From a virus, in IMG/VR virus record IMGVR_UViG_3300035204_000867, positions 1-50,452 of that record: 50,452 nucleotides of DNA. One strand, 5' to 3'. The first letter of the stretch is position 1; each line of letters opens with the position of its first letter. This document shows positions 1 through 8,330 of the stretch, one piece after another. The notes under the pieces were generated by a model. The model was not told where the DNA came from. It worked only from the letters and a program-made list of their open reading frames with translations, and did no database searches. The position numbers and the translations under genes were made by a program.

Positions 1-926
1 TATTAACACCTGTTACAGAAATTAAGTCCGATGCACCTCTTAAAATAAAAGAAGCCGCTGCTGCTGTTGCAGATACAACCGCCTATGGGCAACTCTGGGT
101 GAAAACAGCTACGCCAAACGAATTGTATTTCACCACAGATGCTGGGGATGATATTCAGCTAACAACCGGCTCATCCCAATCCGGTGAACTTAAATCCAAC
201 TTATGGTGTCCCCCCACCACCGCACACGCTTCAGATGACGAGTTCAACTCAACCTCTATAAGTTCTGCTTGGGAAGCATATAATCAAACCGACGACACCG
301 CAGGCACACTGGATACCATCACTGCGATTGATTATTATGGAACATTTAATAGCGGGAATGCTTTGAGGGTAAGCGCTAATTCCACTTATCGACCATCTTG
401 GCTACAGGTACAAGTTCCTGCGCGAACGAAATATTATTCGATAACAAAAGCTTATACTTTTCCTACAAATGTTTTAATTTATGGTCGCTTTAAATTTACA
501 CAAAGAGACGTGTCAAATGTGACAAATAATGACGGAACAGTGGGCTTCACAATATCAGCAAATAATAGTGGAAATCCTGATGTTGACAATCTTTGTGAGC
601 TTTATATGAATGAACCTGATGCCAATGCTATCAAAGCCGCAATTTGGAAGAAGGAAGGCGGCGGCGCTTGGGCACAAGTTGGCTCCGATACAACAGACAC
701 AAATGATGCTGGTCAAGCGTTAGAATATGCGGCTATCCATAAAGTGGGTTCAAATTATTATTTTTGGGTTGGGACGGAATCGAACTGGATTTATCTAGGC
801 ACCACAACTTTAAGTTTTACTCCCGCCCGCGTTGGGTTTGTATTTGAAAATGCGGCTTCACCCCCTACAAATGTGGTGGGAGCCGACTTTATTCGTTTTA
901 TAGAAACGGACAAATTTGTGTTATAA
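1..926 (+). CDS. Tail fibre/structural protein, C-terminal part (5' truncated)
   Basis: The reading frame is already open at base 3 and runs to TAA at 924-926, so the gene enters from outside the window. A GTG at 99 is in frame but lies inside a continuous coding run and is unlikely to be the true start. Just around it the protein reads AYGQLWVKTATPNELYF followed by TTDAGDDIQLT, a short module I recognise from fibre and appendage proteins of T4-like marine phages. The remaining ~240 residues are rich in aromatic, Gly and Ser/Thr residues, with no catalytic motif, as in a beta-rich adhesin domain. The stop overlaps the next start (TAATG). Receptor binding is inferred from the motif, not shown. 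Confidence 0.6.
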   Translation, partial: LTPVTEIKSDAPLKIKEAAAAVADTTAYGQLWVKTATPNELYFTTDAGDDIQLTTGSSQSGELKSNLWCPPTTAHASDDEFNSTSISSAWEAYNQTDDTAGTLDTITAIDYYGTFNSGNALRVSANSTYRPSWLQVQVPARTKYYSITKAYTFPTNVLIYGRFKFTQRDVSNVTNNDGTVGFTISANNSGNPDVDNLCELYMNEPDANAIKAAIWKKEGGGAWAQVGSDTTDTNDAGQALEYAAIHKVGSNYYFWVGTESNWIYLGTTTLSFTPARVGFVFENAASPPTNVVGADFIRFIETDKFVL

Positions 927-1306
927 TGAAAAAAGATCAAAACTACGTTGCAAAGATTGAAAAAGCAATCAGAGATAAGTACGGAGAGAAGGGAATCCAC
1001 AACCCTCGTTCCGATTGGGACACAGTAAAGGAGAAACAATATCTCCAAGAACTCAAAAAAATTAATGAAAAACACTTTGCTATAGAGCAGCAACAAGAGA
1101 AAATAAACAAAGATGGTGTTTTATTGAGCAAAAAACTACTTATGAAGAGTGGCAATACTTCTTGTCCTATTTGTACAAAGTACAATCTCAAAGCACGCGA
1201 CGAGATTTATATTTTACGATGGGAATGTTGTGAGCGTTGTTACATAAAATATGTCGAAGGTCGTGAAGAAAGATGGCGACAAGGATGGAGACCGAATAAT
1301 GGCTAA
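926..1306 (+). CDS. Hypothetical protein with a Cys4 zinc-ribbon-like C-terminus
   Basis: A 126-aa protein. The first ~75 residues are charged and probably helical. The C-terminal third has paired cysteines, CPIC and then CCERC about 20 residues later, which could hold one zinc ion. It starts on the ATG of a TAATG overlap with the upstream fibre gene and ends 8 bp inside the next gene, so it is translationally coupled on both sides. Position just before the terminase suggests a DNA-packaging or morphogenesis role, but I do not recognise the family. Confidence 0.6.
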   Translation: MKKDQNYVAKIEKAIRDKYGEKGIHNPRSDWDTVKEKQYLQELKKINEKHFAIEQQQEKINKDGVLLSKKLLMKSGNTSCPICTKYNLKARDEIYILRWECCERCYIKYVEGREERWRQGWRPNNG

Positions 1307-1853
1307 TGCAGATTTGAAAATAATCAGAGATTTATCACAAGCGGCTGGTAACATGTATGACGGCGCTGTTGACGACAAGGGCGAGCCTTTAAAGATGGGG
1401 TTGAAAAGAGATGATCTTCTCTCTACTGATCGTCGGTATATTGATGGCGGCAAAATAAGATTTGCCGGTGATAAAATTATTGTTACCTACGAAGCCGAAA
1501 CTCGCCTACAAGACGTACATAAAAATGGGATCAACGGGTTTCAAAATGAAATGAACGACATGATTCAAAATTTAGTTAACCAACTGAAGAAAAATTATAA
1601 AAGCGTGGCTAAAAAGTCCATTACTTTAACTCCCGAAGGCGACAACGCCAAAGTGGATGTTGCATATGTATCACGTTATCGTACTATGGTTCAAGCAATA
1701 CGAGCCTACAAAATTGGTGGCTTGTCTGAGATTATTGCCGCAACTGGCGCAGAGGTTAACAAGCGTGAAATGTCGGACGCATATCGTAAATTTTTGGAGC
1801 AGGGTGGATTTGGCAAGCGACCAAAGAACGACACCAGACCTAAAAATGCTTAA
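1299..1853 (+). CDS. Hypothetical protein upstream of terminase (small-terminase position)
   Basis: A 184-aa protein (MANADLKIIRDLSQAAG...). An in-frame ATG exists at 1251, but the ATG at 1299 is preceded by AAGGATGGAG at 1281-1290 and gives only an 8-bp overlap with the upstream gene, so I take 1299. The protein is mixed alpha/beta and basic at the C-terminus (KRPKND...), with a central helix that could support oligomerisation. It overlaps the TerL start by one base. The position is where the small terminase subunit sits in many phages. I see no clear helix-turn-helix, so a TerS role is only a positional guess. Confidence 0.6.
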   Translation: MANADLKIIRDLSQAAGNMYDGAVDDKGEPLKMGLKRDDLLSTDRRYIDGGKIRFAGDKIIVTYEAETRLQDVHKNGINGFQNEMNDMIQNLVNQLKKNYKSVAKKSITLTPEGDNAKVDVAYVSRYRTMVQAIRAYKIGGLSEIIAATGAEVNKREMSDAYRKFLEQGGFGKRPKNDTRPKNA

Positions 1854-3451
1854 TGTCCCATCAACTTTCCAAGAAGCAGCGACTCCAAGAAATCCTTAAA
1901 GCGGGTAAAGACCCCGTTTATTTTATCTCAAATTACTGTAAAATCTCTCACCCCATGCGGGGTTTAATTCCCTTTCGTCTTTATCCATTTCAAGAAGACA
2001 TTATCCGAGATTTCAATGATTACCGCTTCAACGTAATCAACAAAGCGCGACAGTTGGGATTATCTTCGTCAGCCGCAGCCTATATTGCTTGGATGCTTTT
2101 GTTTCATCGAGAAAAGAATGTTCTCGTTGTTGCGACAAAACTCAGCACCGCGACGAACTTGGTGAAAAAAGTAAAATATATTTTTAAGAATCTTCCCGGC
2201 TGGATGATGATTTCAAAAATTGAAATCGACAATCGCACTTCATTCGAATTAGCCAACGGTTCACAAATCAAAGCATCTTCTACTTCTGGTGACGCTGGTC
2301 GTTCGGAAGCCTTGACTCTCCTCGTTGTTGACGAGGCAGCATTCGTTGAGGGAATGGATGATATGTGGGCTGGTTTATATCCCACACTATCCACTGGTGG
2401 TCGATGTATTGCACTTTCCTCCCCAAACGGTGTGGGTAACTGGTTCCATAAAACTTATACAGAAGCCGAGGAAGGAAAAAACGATTTCAACTGCGCGAGC
2501 TTACCTTGGCACGTCCACCCCGAAAGGGACCAAGAATGGTTTGAAAAAGAAACTCGTAATATGTCGCGAAGAGAAATCGCGCAAGAGCTTGAATGTTCCT
2601 TCAATCAATCAGGCGAAGGCGTATTTCATCCCGATGATATGGAAAAAATAAGAACAACCACCCGCGACCCAATTCACAAAACGGGTATTGACAGAAACTT
2701 TTGGATTTGGGAAGGACATCAAGAGGGCGCAGAGTATCTTCTGGTAGGCGATGTTGCCCGAGGCGATGGCAAGGATCATTCAGCATTCCACATCTGGCGA
2801 CTCGATACGTTCGAACAAGTAGCTGAATATCAGGGAAAACCAAACCTTGACGACTATTCTCACATTATTTATAATGCATCTAAAGAGTATGGATTCTGTC
2901 TGACGGTAGTGGAAAACAATTCTCTTGGCATCGCAGTGTTAGAAAAACTGAAGGAAATGGAGCATCCTAACCTCTATTATTCCATAAAAGGCACCCACCA
3001 ATACGTCGATAAACTCCAAGCAGAGGCTGTAAGCAACTCTATCATTGGATTTTCTACGACTCCAAAGACCAGACCACTCATTATTGCCAAATTGGAAGAG
3101 TTTGTGAGGAATAAACTAATTAAAATAAATTCACAAAGGCTTTATAATGAAATGACAACTTTTATTTGGAACAACGGAAGAGCAGAGGCACAACGAAGTT
3201 ATAATGATGACTTGGTTATGTCCACCGCCATCGGATGTTGGGTGAGGGACACGGCTCTGGTTGTTAACAAGCGTGAACTGGAATATCGTAAAGCGATGTT
3301 AGCCTCAATCAGTGTTTCTAGCGGAATGTTTGATACGAGGATTACTGGAATGAAGGGCTACAAAAAGACCCAAGACTCTTTTTCTCCAAATAAACACAAG
3401 GACTCACAAGCGCATATACAACTTCAGTATCCCGCTTTATTGAAAGGATAA
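1853..3451 (+). CDS. terL: Terminase large subunit (T4 gp17-like)
   Basis: A 532-aa packaging motor: an N-terminal ATPase translocates DNA through the portal and a C-terminal RNase-H-fold nuclease cuts concatemers. Visible motifs: an atypical P-loop at residues ~64-72 (KARQLGLSS, with the lysine at the front and none after the glycine); Walker B plus catalytic Glu at 157-161 (LVVDE, D160/E161); coupling motif SSPNG at 189-193; nuclease acids at D300 (GDVARGDG), E354 (VVENN) and D452/D453 (SYNDDL). Length is somewhat below T4 gp17 (610 aa). It is followed after 5 bp by the portal gene, as expected. Family assignment is firm. Confidence 0.95.
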   Translation: MSHQLSKKQRLQEILKAGKDPVYFISNYCKISHPMRGLIPFRLYPFQEDIIRDFNDYRFNVINKARQLGLSSSAAAYIAWMLLFHREKNVLVVATKLSTATNLVKKVKYIFKNLPGWMMISKIEIDNRTSFELANGSQIKASSTSGDAGRSEALTLLVVDEAAFVEGMDDMWAGLYPTLSTGGRCIALSSPNGVGNWFHKTYTEAEEGKNDFNCASLPWHVHPERDQEWFEKETRNMSRREIAQELECSFNQSGEGVFHPDDMEKIRTTTRDPIHKTGIDRNFWIWEGHQEGAEYLLVGDVARGDGKDHSAFHIWRLDTFEQVAEYQGKPNLDDYSHIIYNASKEYGFCLTVVENNSLGIAVLEKLKEMEHPNLYYSIKGTHQYVDKLQAEAVSNSIIGFSTTPKTRPLIIAKLEEFVRNKLIKINSQRLYNEMTTFIWNNGRAEAQRSYNDDLVMSTAIGCWVRDTALVVNKRELEYRKAMLASISVSSGMFDTRITGMKGYKKTQDSFSPNKHKDSQAHIQLQYPALLKG

Positions 3452-3456
3452 TATAA

Positions 3457-5370
3457 ATGGCAGACCCTAAAAATCCAAGAAACAATGCCGCACCTCTTTA
3501 CAAGATGCTCACGAAGCTATTTTCTGGTCCCATAGTTAAATATGATTCCGAGCAACAAAATAAGTATCGAAGATGGCAATTAGATAAATACAGTACCAAA
3601 TTTACTTCTTTGTCGGGAAAACAATTTAAGAAATCATCTTATAATTTGTATGATAATTTTAGTGCAAAATATTATTCTGCACAAAATAGACTAGAACGTT
3701 ATATAGATTTTGATCAGATGGAGTATACTCCAGAAATTGCTTCGACGTTAGATATCTATGCTGATGAGATGACCACCTTTTCCGACTTGCAGCCTCTTCT
3801 CCACATTTTATGTCACAATGATGAAATTCGCTCTACTATTAACACACTACTCTATCAAATATTAAATGTGGAATATAACCTGTATGGCTGGGCACGGTCA
3901 ATGTGCAAATATGGTGATTATTATCTTTATCTTGACGTAGATGAAAAAATGGGGGTTCAATCAGTTCTCGCCCTCCCTACTAACGAGATCGAGCGCTTAG
4001 AGGGCGAAGACAAAACTAATCCCAATTATGTTCAGTTTCAGTGGAACTCTGCTGGGATGACGTTTGAAAACTGGCAAGTTGCTAACTTTCGTATTCTTGG
4101 CAATGATAAGTATGCTCCCTATGGAACATCTGTGTTGGAGCCTGCTCGACGCATTTGGCGACAACTCACTCTGTTAGAAGATGCCATGATGGCGTATCGT
4201 ATTGTTCGCTCACCGGAACGTCGCGTCTTTAAGATTGACGTTGGCAATATTGCCCCTGAAGATGTCGAGCAATATATGGAGAAAGTAAAAACTTCTCTCA
4301 AAAGGAATCAAGTAGTTGACCCAGACACCGGCAGGGTTGACCTTCGTTACAATCCGATGAGCATCGACGAGGATTATTATATTCCGGTTCGTGGTGGGCA
4401 GAGTTCTGAAATCACGAATCTCCCCGGTGGAGCATTCACCGGAGATATTGATGATGTAAATTATCTGAGAGATAAACTCTTTTCAGCGCTGAAGATCCCC
4501 CGTTCCTATTTGGCACGAGGTGAAGGCGCTGAAGAAGATAAAACTACGCTGGCTCAGAAGGATATTCGTTTTGCACGAACTATCCAAAGACTACAGCGTT
4601 CAGTTATTTCTGAGTTAGAAAAAATTTGTTTAGTGCATTTATATGTTCTCGGTTACCGAGGCGATGACCTTTTGTCTTTCAAATTGAAACTAAACAACCC
4701 GAGCAAGATTGCCGAGCTTCAAGAGTTGGAGCAATGGGAAAAGAAATTTAGTGTTGCTAGCGCAGCCACTGAGGGTTTTGTTTCGCGGCGATGGATTGCC
4801 AAACACCTCTTTAATATGAGCGATGAAGAATTCGTTCGCAATGAAGAAGAGATGTTCTATGATGCTAAATTCAATGCTTCGCTTGAAGCCGCTGGCACTG
4901 TCCCCGAAGCCGGTGGAGAAGGCGGCGGCTTAGACCTTGGTGATGAAGATCTTGACCTTGGGGACGAAGAAGAGTTGGACCTTGGAATGGAAGAAGAAGA
5001 GGGACCACTTTTGGTAGAGCCGGGAGAAGAAGAACTCACTGAGGCAGATGAAGACTCTATTCACTACACTTTTAAAGATGGTGCTACTACTACCAACAAA
5101 TCTAAAGGCAAAATTTATAAGCCCGTCAAGGTAGACAAACGTTCCGCTGGCGCAAAAAAGCGACATCGTAAAGCCGTGGCTAATCCACTTGGCAGTCAGC
5201 GAACCACGAAGCGTGCCACAGGATTGGAAGAACTGGATAAACTAGCAAAGGGTTTTACCGAGGGCAAAACTATTTATGGAGACATGGAGTCCAAAATTTT
5301 GAACTCCAGCAGGGAAATCGAAAAACTAATAGAAAGTTTGGAGAAGGTGAATGAAGCGAAAGCACAATAA
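3457..5370 (+). CDS. Portal protein (T4 gp20-like)
   Basis: A 637-aa protein, slightly longer than T4 gp20 (524 aa). Characteristic regions include YTPEIASTLDIYADEMTTFS near residue 100, the wing/stem section around SPERRVFKIDVGN, and LKIPRSYLARGEGAEEDKTT. About residues 490-530 form a strongly acidic DLGDEDLDLGDEEE tract, followed by a Lys-rich stretch and a helical tail. The portal forms the dodecameric vertex through which DNA enters, and nucleates head assembly. AAAGGA precedes the ATG. The last 20 bp overlap the next gene. The acidic tract is unusual and could be a protein-interaction or DNA-mimicking tail. Confidence 0.93.
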   Translation: MADPKNPRNNAAPLYKMLTKLFSGPIVKYDSEQQNKYRRWQLDKYSTKFTSLSGKQFKKSSYNLYDNFSAKYYSAQNRLERYIDFDQMEYTPEIASTLDIYADEMTTFSDLQPLLHILCHNDEIRSTINTLLYQILNVEYNLYGWARSMCKYGDYYLYLDVDEKMGVQSVLALPTNEIERLEGEDKTNPNYVQFQWNSAGMTFENWQVANFRILGNDKYAPYGTSVLEPARRIWRQLTLLEDAMMAYRIVRSPERRVFKIDVGNIAPEDVEQYMEKVKTSLKRNQVVDPDTGRVDLRYNPMSIDEDYYIPVRGGQSSEITNLPGGAFTGDIDDVNYLRDKLFSALKIPRSYLARGEGAEEDKTTLAQKDIRFARTIQRLQRSVISELEKICLVHLYVLGYRGDDLLSFKLKLNNPSKIAELQELEQWEKKFSVASAATEGFVSRRWIAKHLFNMSDEEFVRNEEEMFYDAKFNASLEAAGTVPEAGGEGGGLDLGDEDLDLGDEEELDLGMEEEEGPLLVEPGEEELTEADEDSIHYTFKDGATTTNKSKGKIYKPVKVDKRSAGAKKRHRKAVANPLGSQRTTKRATGLEELDKLAKGFTEGKTIYGDMESKILNSSREIEKLIESLEKVNEAKAQ

Positions 5371-6163
5371 AAAGAGAAACACCGCGTTTTTATTTGAAGC
5401 GCTGGTTCGCGAAATGACCAAAGCCGCTGTTCGCGGCGACACGAAAAGAAAAGCTAAAGTTTTGAGAGTAATCAAAGAACATTTTGCCAAAGGAAAACCT
5501 CTTTATAAAGAACTGCAACTTTATAAAAGCATTTATGAAACAAAAAGTGTAGACCCCCTAACGGCTACAAAGATTGTGGTCGAGTGCCGAAACGAACATC
5601 GCCAACTTGATAAAAAAGAAGTGTTCAAACATCAATCATTTCTGATTTCTGAAGTCAACAAGACTGTCTCACCTCGCGTTTATAATAATTTTGTTCCCAA
5701 TTATCGTGCATTGGCTACGATAGCACAGCTTTTTAGTGATGATACCCCGGCAAGATCCAGAGTTCTTTTAGAGAACAATCTTATTAAGGAAATGACCGCC
5801 ACCGCAAAAAAATTACCCGAGAAAAAGGGTTTGGATGATTTTACTTTTACTCAATATGTAAAAGTATTTAATAATGAATATGCATCTTTATTAACCGAAC
5901 AAAAAACAGTGCTTGGACTTTTTATTAACGACCGAGTGGCTTTATTATCTTTTTTAAACGAAGAAATAGGGCGTTTACGAAATGCCCTTGTTGTAGGATT
6001 AGACACTAAAGAAATTCAAGAAGACCCAGTGATGAAAGAAAACACTCAAAAAATAGTCCAAATTTTAGAAGAAATGAAGGCAAGCAAAATAACGGAGCAG
6101 TCGATAATTGAAGTTTTGAAAATTCAAAAACTGGTTAACGAGATTCAATCTAATGACGATTAA
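5351..6163 (+). CDS. Hypothetical protein in head module
   Basis: A 270-aa, mostly helical, Lys/Glu-rich protein starting MKRKHNKKRNTAFLFEALVR. The start overlaps the portal gene by 20 bp and has GGAGAAGGTGA directly upstream. The basic first 15 residues followed by alternating helices would suit a head-core or scaffold-associated protein, and T4 has its prohead core genes (67, 68) after the portal. I see no sequence signature tying it to those, so the function is unknown. Confidence 0.6.
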   Translation: MKRKHNKKRNTAFLFEALVREMTKAAVRGDTKRKAKVLRVIKEHFAKGKPLYKELQLYKSIYETKSVDPLTATKIVVECRNEHRQLDKKEVFKHQSFLISEVNKTVSPRVYNNFVPNYRALATIAQLFSDDTPARSRVLLENNLIKEMTATAKKLPEKKGLDDFTFTQYVKVFNNEYASLLTEQKTVLGLFINDRVALLSFLNEEIGRLRNALVVGLDTKEIQEDPVMKENTQKIVQILEEMKASKITEQSIIEVLKIQKLVNEIQSNDD

Positions 6164-6677
6164 AATAAAAGTTGGACGTACAACTAACAGAGAAAAAGTA
6201 ACTCGTAAAATTGCTGTCAAAAAATCTTTGAACGGGGAATTGATGTTTTTATCACATCCTCATATTAATGTTATTGTCAAACCCGAGAAGAACAAAGTCC
6301 TTACATTTGCCAAGGAAGGAAAGTATTCAGACGAGTCCTACGCTGCCATGAAGCGTCTGCTAACTTATCTGGGTAATGAGGGGCTTATACCGTTTGCGTC
6401 TGTGCAGGGTGGAAACATTTATGCTTCTTTGGAGGGGACTTTAGAAGAGCCTATGGATGAGCGCTCTCTTTTGCAATTAGTCACTTTCCACATTGGCGAA
6501 TGGCTTAATAGCGAAAGCAGTGAAGTTTATGATGATTATTATGCTGAAGAGGTAGAAGAATTTTATCTTGATCCCACAGCAGAAGATTCTACAGAACTTG
6601 GCGAGGTTCCACAAGAAGCCCACAAAGGTGTATTGCCAGATAATCCCATAGCCACCCCGCTTATTTACAGGATCTAA
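6153..6677 (+). CDS. Hypothetical protein in head module
   Basis: A 174-aa protein. The N-terminal ~100 residues look like a compact beta-rich domain (LNGELMFLSHPHINVIVKP, then ASVQGGNIYASLEGTL). The C-terminal third is acidic (YDDYYAEEVEEFYLDP), ending in a short hydrophobic tail. It overlaps its upstream neighbour by 11 bp and ends in the TAATG that starts the next gene, so it belongs to the same transcript as the portal and protease. I do not recognise the family. Confidence 0.6.
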   Translation: MTIKIKVGRTTNREKVTRKIAVKKSLNGELMFLSHPHINVIVKPEKNKVLTFAKEGKYSDESYAAMKRLLTYLGNEGLIPFASVQGGNIYASLEGTLEEPMDERSLLQLVTFHIGEWLNSESSEVYDDYYAEEVEEFYLDPTAEDSTELGEVPQEAHKGVLPDNPIATPLIYRI

Positions 6678-6988
6678 TGTCCTTAATAGTTTTTATTCTA
6701 GTCGCTTACGGCTTGACCCAAATATTGGTTTTCGGTTCAATCTTTGATTCCATCCGACCCACCACAGGAAAGCTTGGAGAACTCTTCCAATGCTCAATGT
6801 GTGTGGGTTTTTGGGTTGGCGTGTTTCTCTATGGTATTTCTTTTTATACAGAACTATTTACATTTGAACTGAACGTAGTCAATCCATTTTTATTGGGATG
6901 GCTCAGTTCAGGGACGAGTTATATTTTGAGTCAGCTTTTTGATGACGAGGGAATAAAAATAAAACTAGGGGCAAATAATGAACATTAA
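6677..6988 (+). CDS. Small membrane protein, DUF1360-like
   Basis: A 103-aa protein with two or three hydrophobic segments: residues 1-20, ~43-57 and ~68-85. The central LFQCSMCVGFWVG, a C-x-x-C followed by an aromatic-rich helix, resembles small DUF1360-type membrane proteins found in phages and bacteria. The two cysteines could bind metal or form a disulfide. It starts at a TAATG overlap inside the head operon. Role unknown; a membrane protein next to the prohead protease is unexpected because head assembly is cytoplasmic, although T4 proheads begin at the membrane. Confidence 0.6.
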   Translation: MSLIVFILVAYGLTQILVFGSIFDSIRPTTGKLGELFQCSMCVGFWVGVFLYGISFYTELFTFELNVVNPFLLGWLSSGTSYILSQLFDDEGIKIKLGANNEH

Positions 6989-7049
6989 CATTTACACTGA
7001 TAACCATTGGATGCTACGTCCCCCAACCAACTGCTGCAAGGGGTCGTGA
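6978..7049 (+). CDS. Possible 23-residue micro-ORF before the protease
   Basis: ATG at 6978 follows AGGGG with a 7-base spacer and opens a 23-codon frame (MNINIYTDNHWMLRPPTNCC...) ending in TGA at 7047-7049, two bases before the protease ATG. It overlaps the upstream gene by 11 bp. The well-placed ribosome binding site and stop-start spacing suggest either a real microprotein or a translational coupling device for the protease. There is no homology evidence. Confidence 0.35.
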   Translation: MNINIYTDNHWMLRPPTNCCKGS

Positions 7050-7051
7050 CT

Positions 7052-7633
7052 ATGGGTAAGAAACAAATATTAGTAGAATATTTTCAGCTTGAATCGCTGA
7101 CTGAAGCCAAACGTGCAGACGATGGCTTTGTTTATCTCAAGGGACTGTTACAGCACGCCAACAAAAAGAACGGCAATGGTAGAGTCTATCAAGAGAGGGC
7201 ACTTAAAAGAGAAGTGGAAAATTATAGAAAGATTGTTCGTGAACGACGAGCCTACGGGGAGCTTGATCATCCTGATAGTTCTGTTGTGGAACTGAAAAAC
7301 GCTTCTCATCTCATTACCGAAATTAATATGGAAGGTGAGGGAGTGTATGGAACATTAAAACTTTTGAATACCCCCGCTGGCAAAATCGCCCAGCAGATTG
7401 TGCTTGACGGCGGGTCAATGGGCATTTCATCCCGTGGATTGGGTTCAACTCGCCAACAGGGCGATATCACCCTTGTTGAAGATGATTTTCAACTCATTTG
7501 TTTCGACCTTGTTTCCGAAGCATCAACCCCCGGCGCATATCTTATTAAAGAAGGCAAAGAGCGCGACCTTTTCTGCAAGGCAGACCGTATTAATCGTGCG
7601 CTCAATGACATTCTTGTAGGAAGGAAGAAATGA
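7052..7633 (+). CDS. Prohead core protease (T4 gp21-like)
   Basis: A 193-aa serine protease that matures the prohead by cutting scaffold, capsid and internal proteins. A catalytic His is visible in GELDHP (H73) and the nucleophile Ser in GGSMGISSRGLGS (S126/S127), the herpesvirus-assemblin/gp21 arrangement; length is close to T4 gp21 (212 aa). A TTG at 7007 would extend the frame, but ATG 7052 has AAGGGG 9 bases upstream and is preferred. An LTE|A site at residues 16-19 (QLESLTEAKR) fits the gp21 cleavage rule and could be self-cleaved. The stop overlaps the next ATG (ATGA). Confidence 0.9.
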   Translation: MGKKQILVEYFQLESLTEAKRADDGFVYLKGLLQHANKKNGNGRVYQERALKREVENYRKIVRERRAYGELDHPDSSVVELKNASHLITEINMEGEGVYGTLKLLNTPAGKIAQQIVLDGGSMGISSRGLGSTRQQGDITLVEDDFQLICFDLVSEASTPGAYLIKEGKERDLFCKADRINRALNDILVGRKK

Positions 7634-8061
7634 AGCGAGAACAACTAAAAAAACTTATTAAGCCAATCATTAAAGAATGCATCCACGAAGTTATTATTGA
7701 AAGTGGTGTGCTTTCTAATATTGTAGCCGAAGTAGCCAAGGGCATGGGCAACGTAATTGTTGAAACAAAACAACCCGAAGTTCCTTCTGAGCCAGAGCGC
7801 AATGTAAATCAAGAAGCCATTGAAGTTCAGAAAAGACGGCTTGATGAACAGCGAAAAAAGCTAACTTCAGCCATTGGAAATAAAGCTTATGCTAACATTT
7901 TTGAGGGTGTAGAGCCGTTGACCCAACCTTCAGACAGTCCTACCTCACAAGCATCAGCGCTATCGGGTATGGCACCTAGTGACCCCGGCGTCGATATTTC
8001 TAACATCATGTCTCTGGGCGGTAAAAACTGGAAAGCACTGGCAACTAATAAAAAGAGGTAA
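7630..8061 (+). CDS. Hypothetical head-core-like protein with LIKPIIKE N-terminus
   Basis: A 143-aa protein beginning MKREQLKKLIKPIIKECIHE and containing VIIESG, an I-x-E|S site of the kind cut by gp21-type proteases. The N-terminal ~70 residues are predicted helical with a Lys/Arg/Gln-rich coil (EVQKRRLDEQRKKL). The C-terminal half is Ser/Pro-rich and probably disordered. It lies between the protease and the bS21 homologue in the head operon, starting in the ATGA overlap. A small scaffold or packaged core protein is the best guess; not firmly assignable. Confidence 0.55.
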   Translation: MKREQLKKLIKPIIKECIHEVIIESGVLSNIVAEVAKGMGNVIVETKQPEVPSEPERNVNQEAIEVQKRRLDEQRKKLTSAIGNKAYANIFEGVEPLTQPSDSPTSQASALSGMAPSDPGVDISNIMSLGGKNWKALATNKKR

Positions 8062-8062
8062 T

Positions 8063-8269
8063 ATGGCACACGTTAAGGTCGAGGCTCGATGGAAAGAGCC
8101 AGCGGAAAAATTAATTAAAAGGTTTTCCCGAAAGGTTAAAAAAGAAGGAATTATAGAAGAAGTTCGCGACCGAAGATTTTATAAAAAACCGTCAACTGTC
8201 CGTCGCCAGAAAAAATTGCGACGAAAAAGAATAGCCCGCAAAGTTGCGGAGAAGCAAAGAAATAAGTAG
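8063..8269 (+). CDS. rpsU: Ribosomal protein bS21 homologue
   Basis: A 68-aa very basic protein. The central block EEVRDRRFYKKPSTVRRQKK matches E. coli bS21 (AEVRRREFYEKPTTERKR), and both length (71 aa in E. coli) and Arg/Lys-rich C-terminal helix agree. bS21 joins the 30S subunit late, near the anti-Shine-Dalgarno region, and affects initiation. A longer frame from GTG 7979 runs through the upstream gene; ATG 8063 has AGAGGT at the proper distance and gives the correct bS21 N-terminus. Phage-encoded bS21 has been reported in many aquatic phages. Here it sits inside the head-assembly operon, so it is probably made late. Confidence 0.9.
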   Translation: MAHVKVEARWKEPAEKLIKRFSRKVKKEGIIEEVRDRRFYKKPSTVRRQKKLRRKRIARKVAEKQRNK

Positions 8270-8292
8270 ATAGCGTTTTTCCTGCGTTGCTG

Positions 8293-8302
8293 ACTATTTA
8301 TA
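8293..8302 (+). promoter_or_regulatory. Candidate late promoter motif ACTATTTATA (before scaffold gene)
   Basis: ACTATTTATA followed by AGGA in the 61-bp gap before the scaffold gene, 38 bp upstream of its ATG. No sigma70 -35/-10 pair is visible here. The same motif recurs before other late genes. Its reverse complement contains TATAAATA, the T4 late promoter core, but all neighbouring genes are on this strand, so the orientation is puzzling. Confidence 0.5.
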
Positions 8303-8330
8303 AGGACTAATTCTATTAGGAGAACTGAAA

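Noticed and set aside
7979-8062. GTG start extending the bS21 homologue
   Set aside because: It would add residues unlike bS21 read from inside the upstream gene; ATG 8063 gives the family-typical N-terminus.
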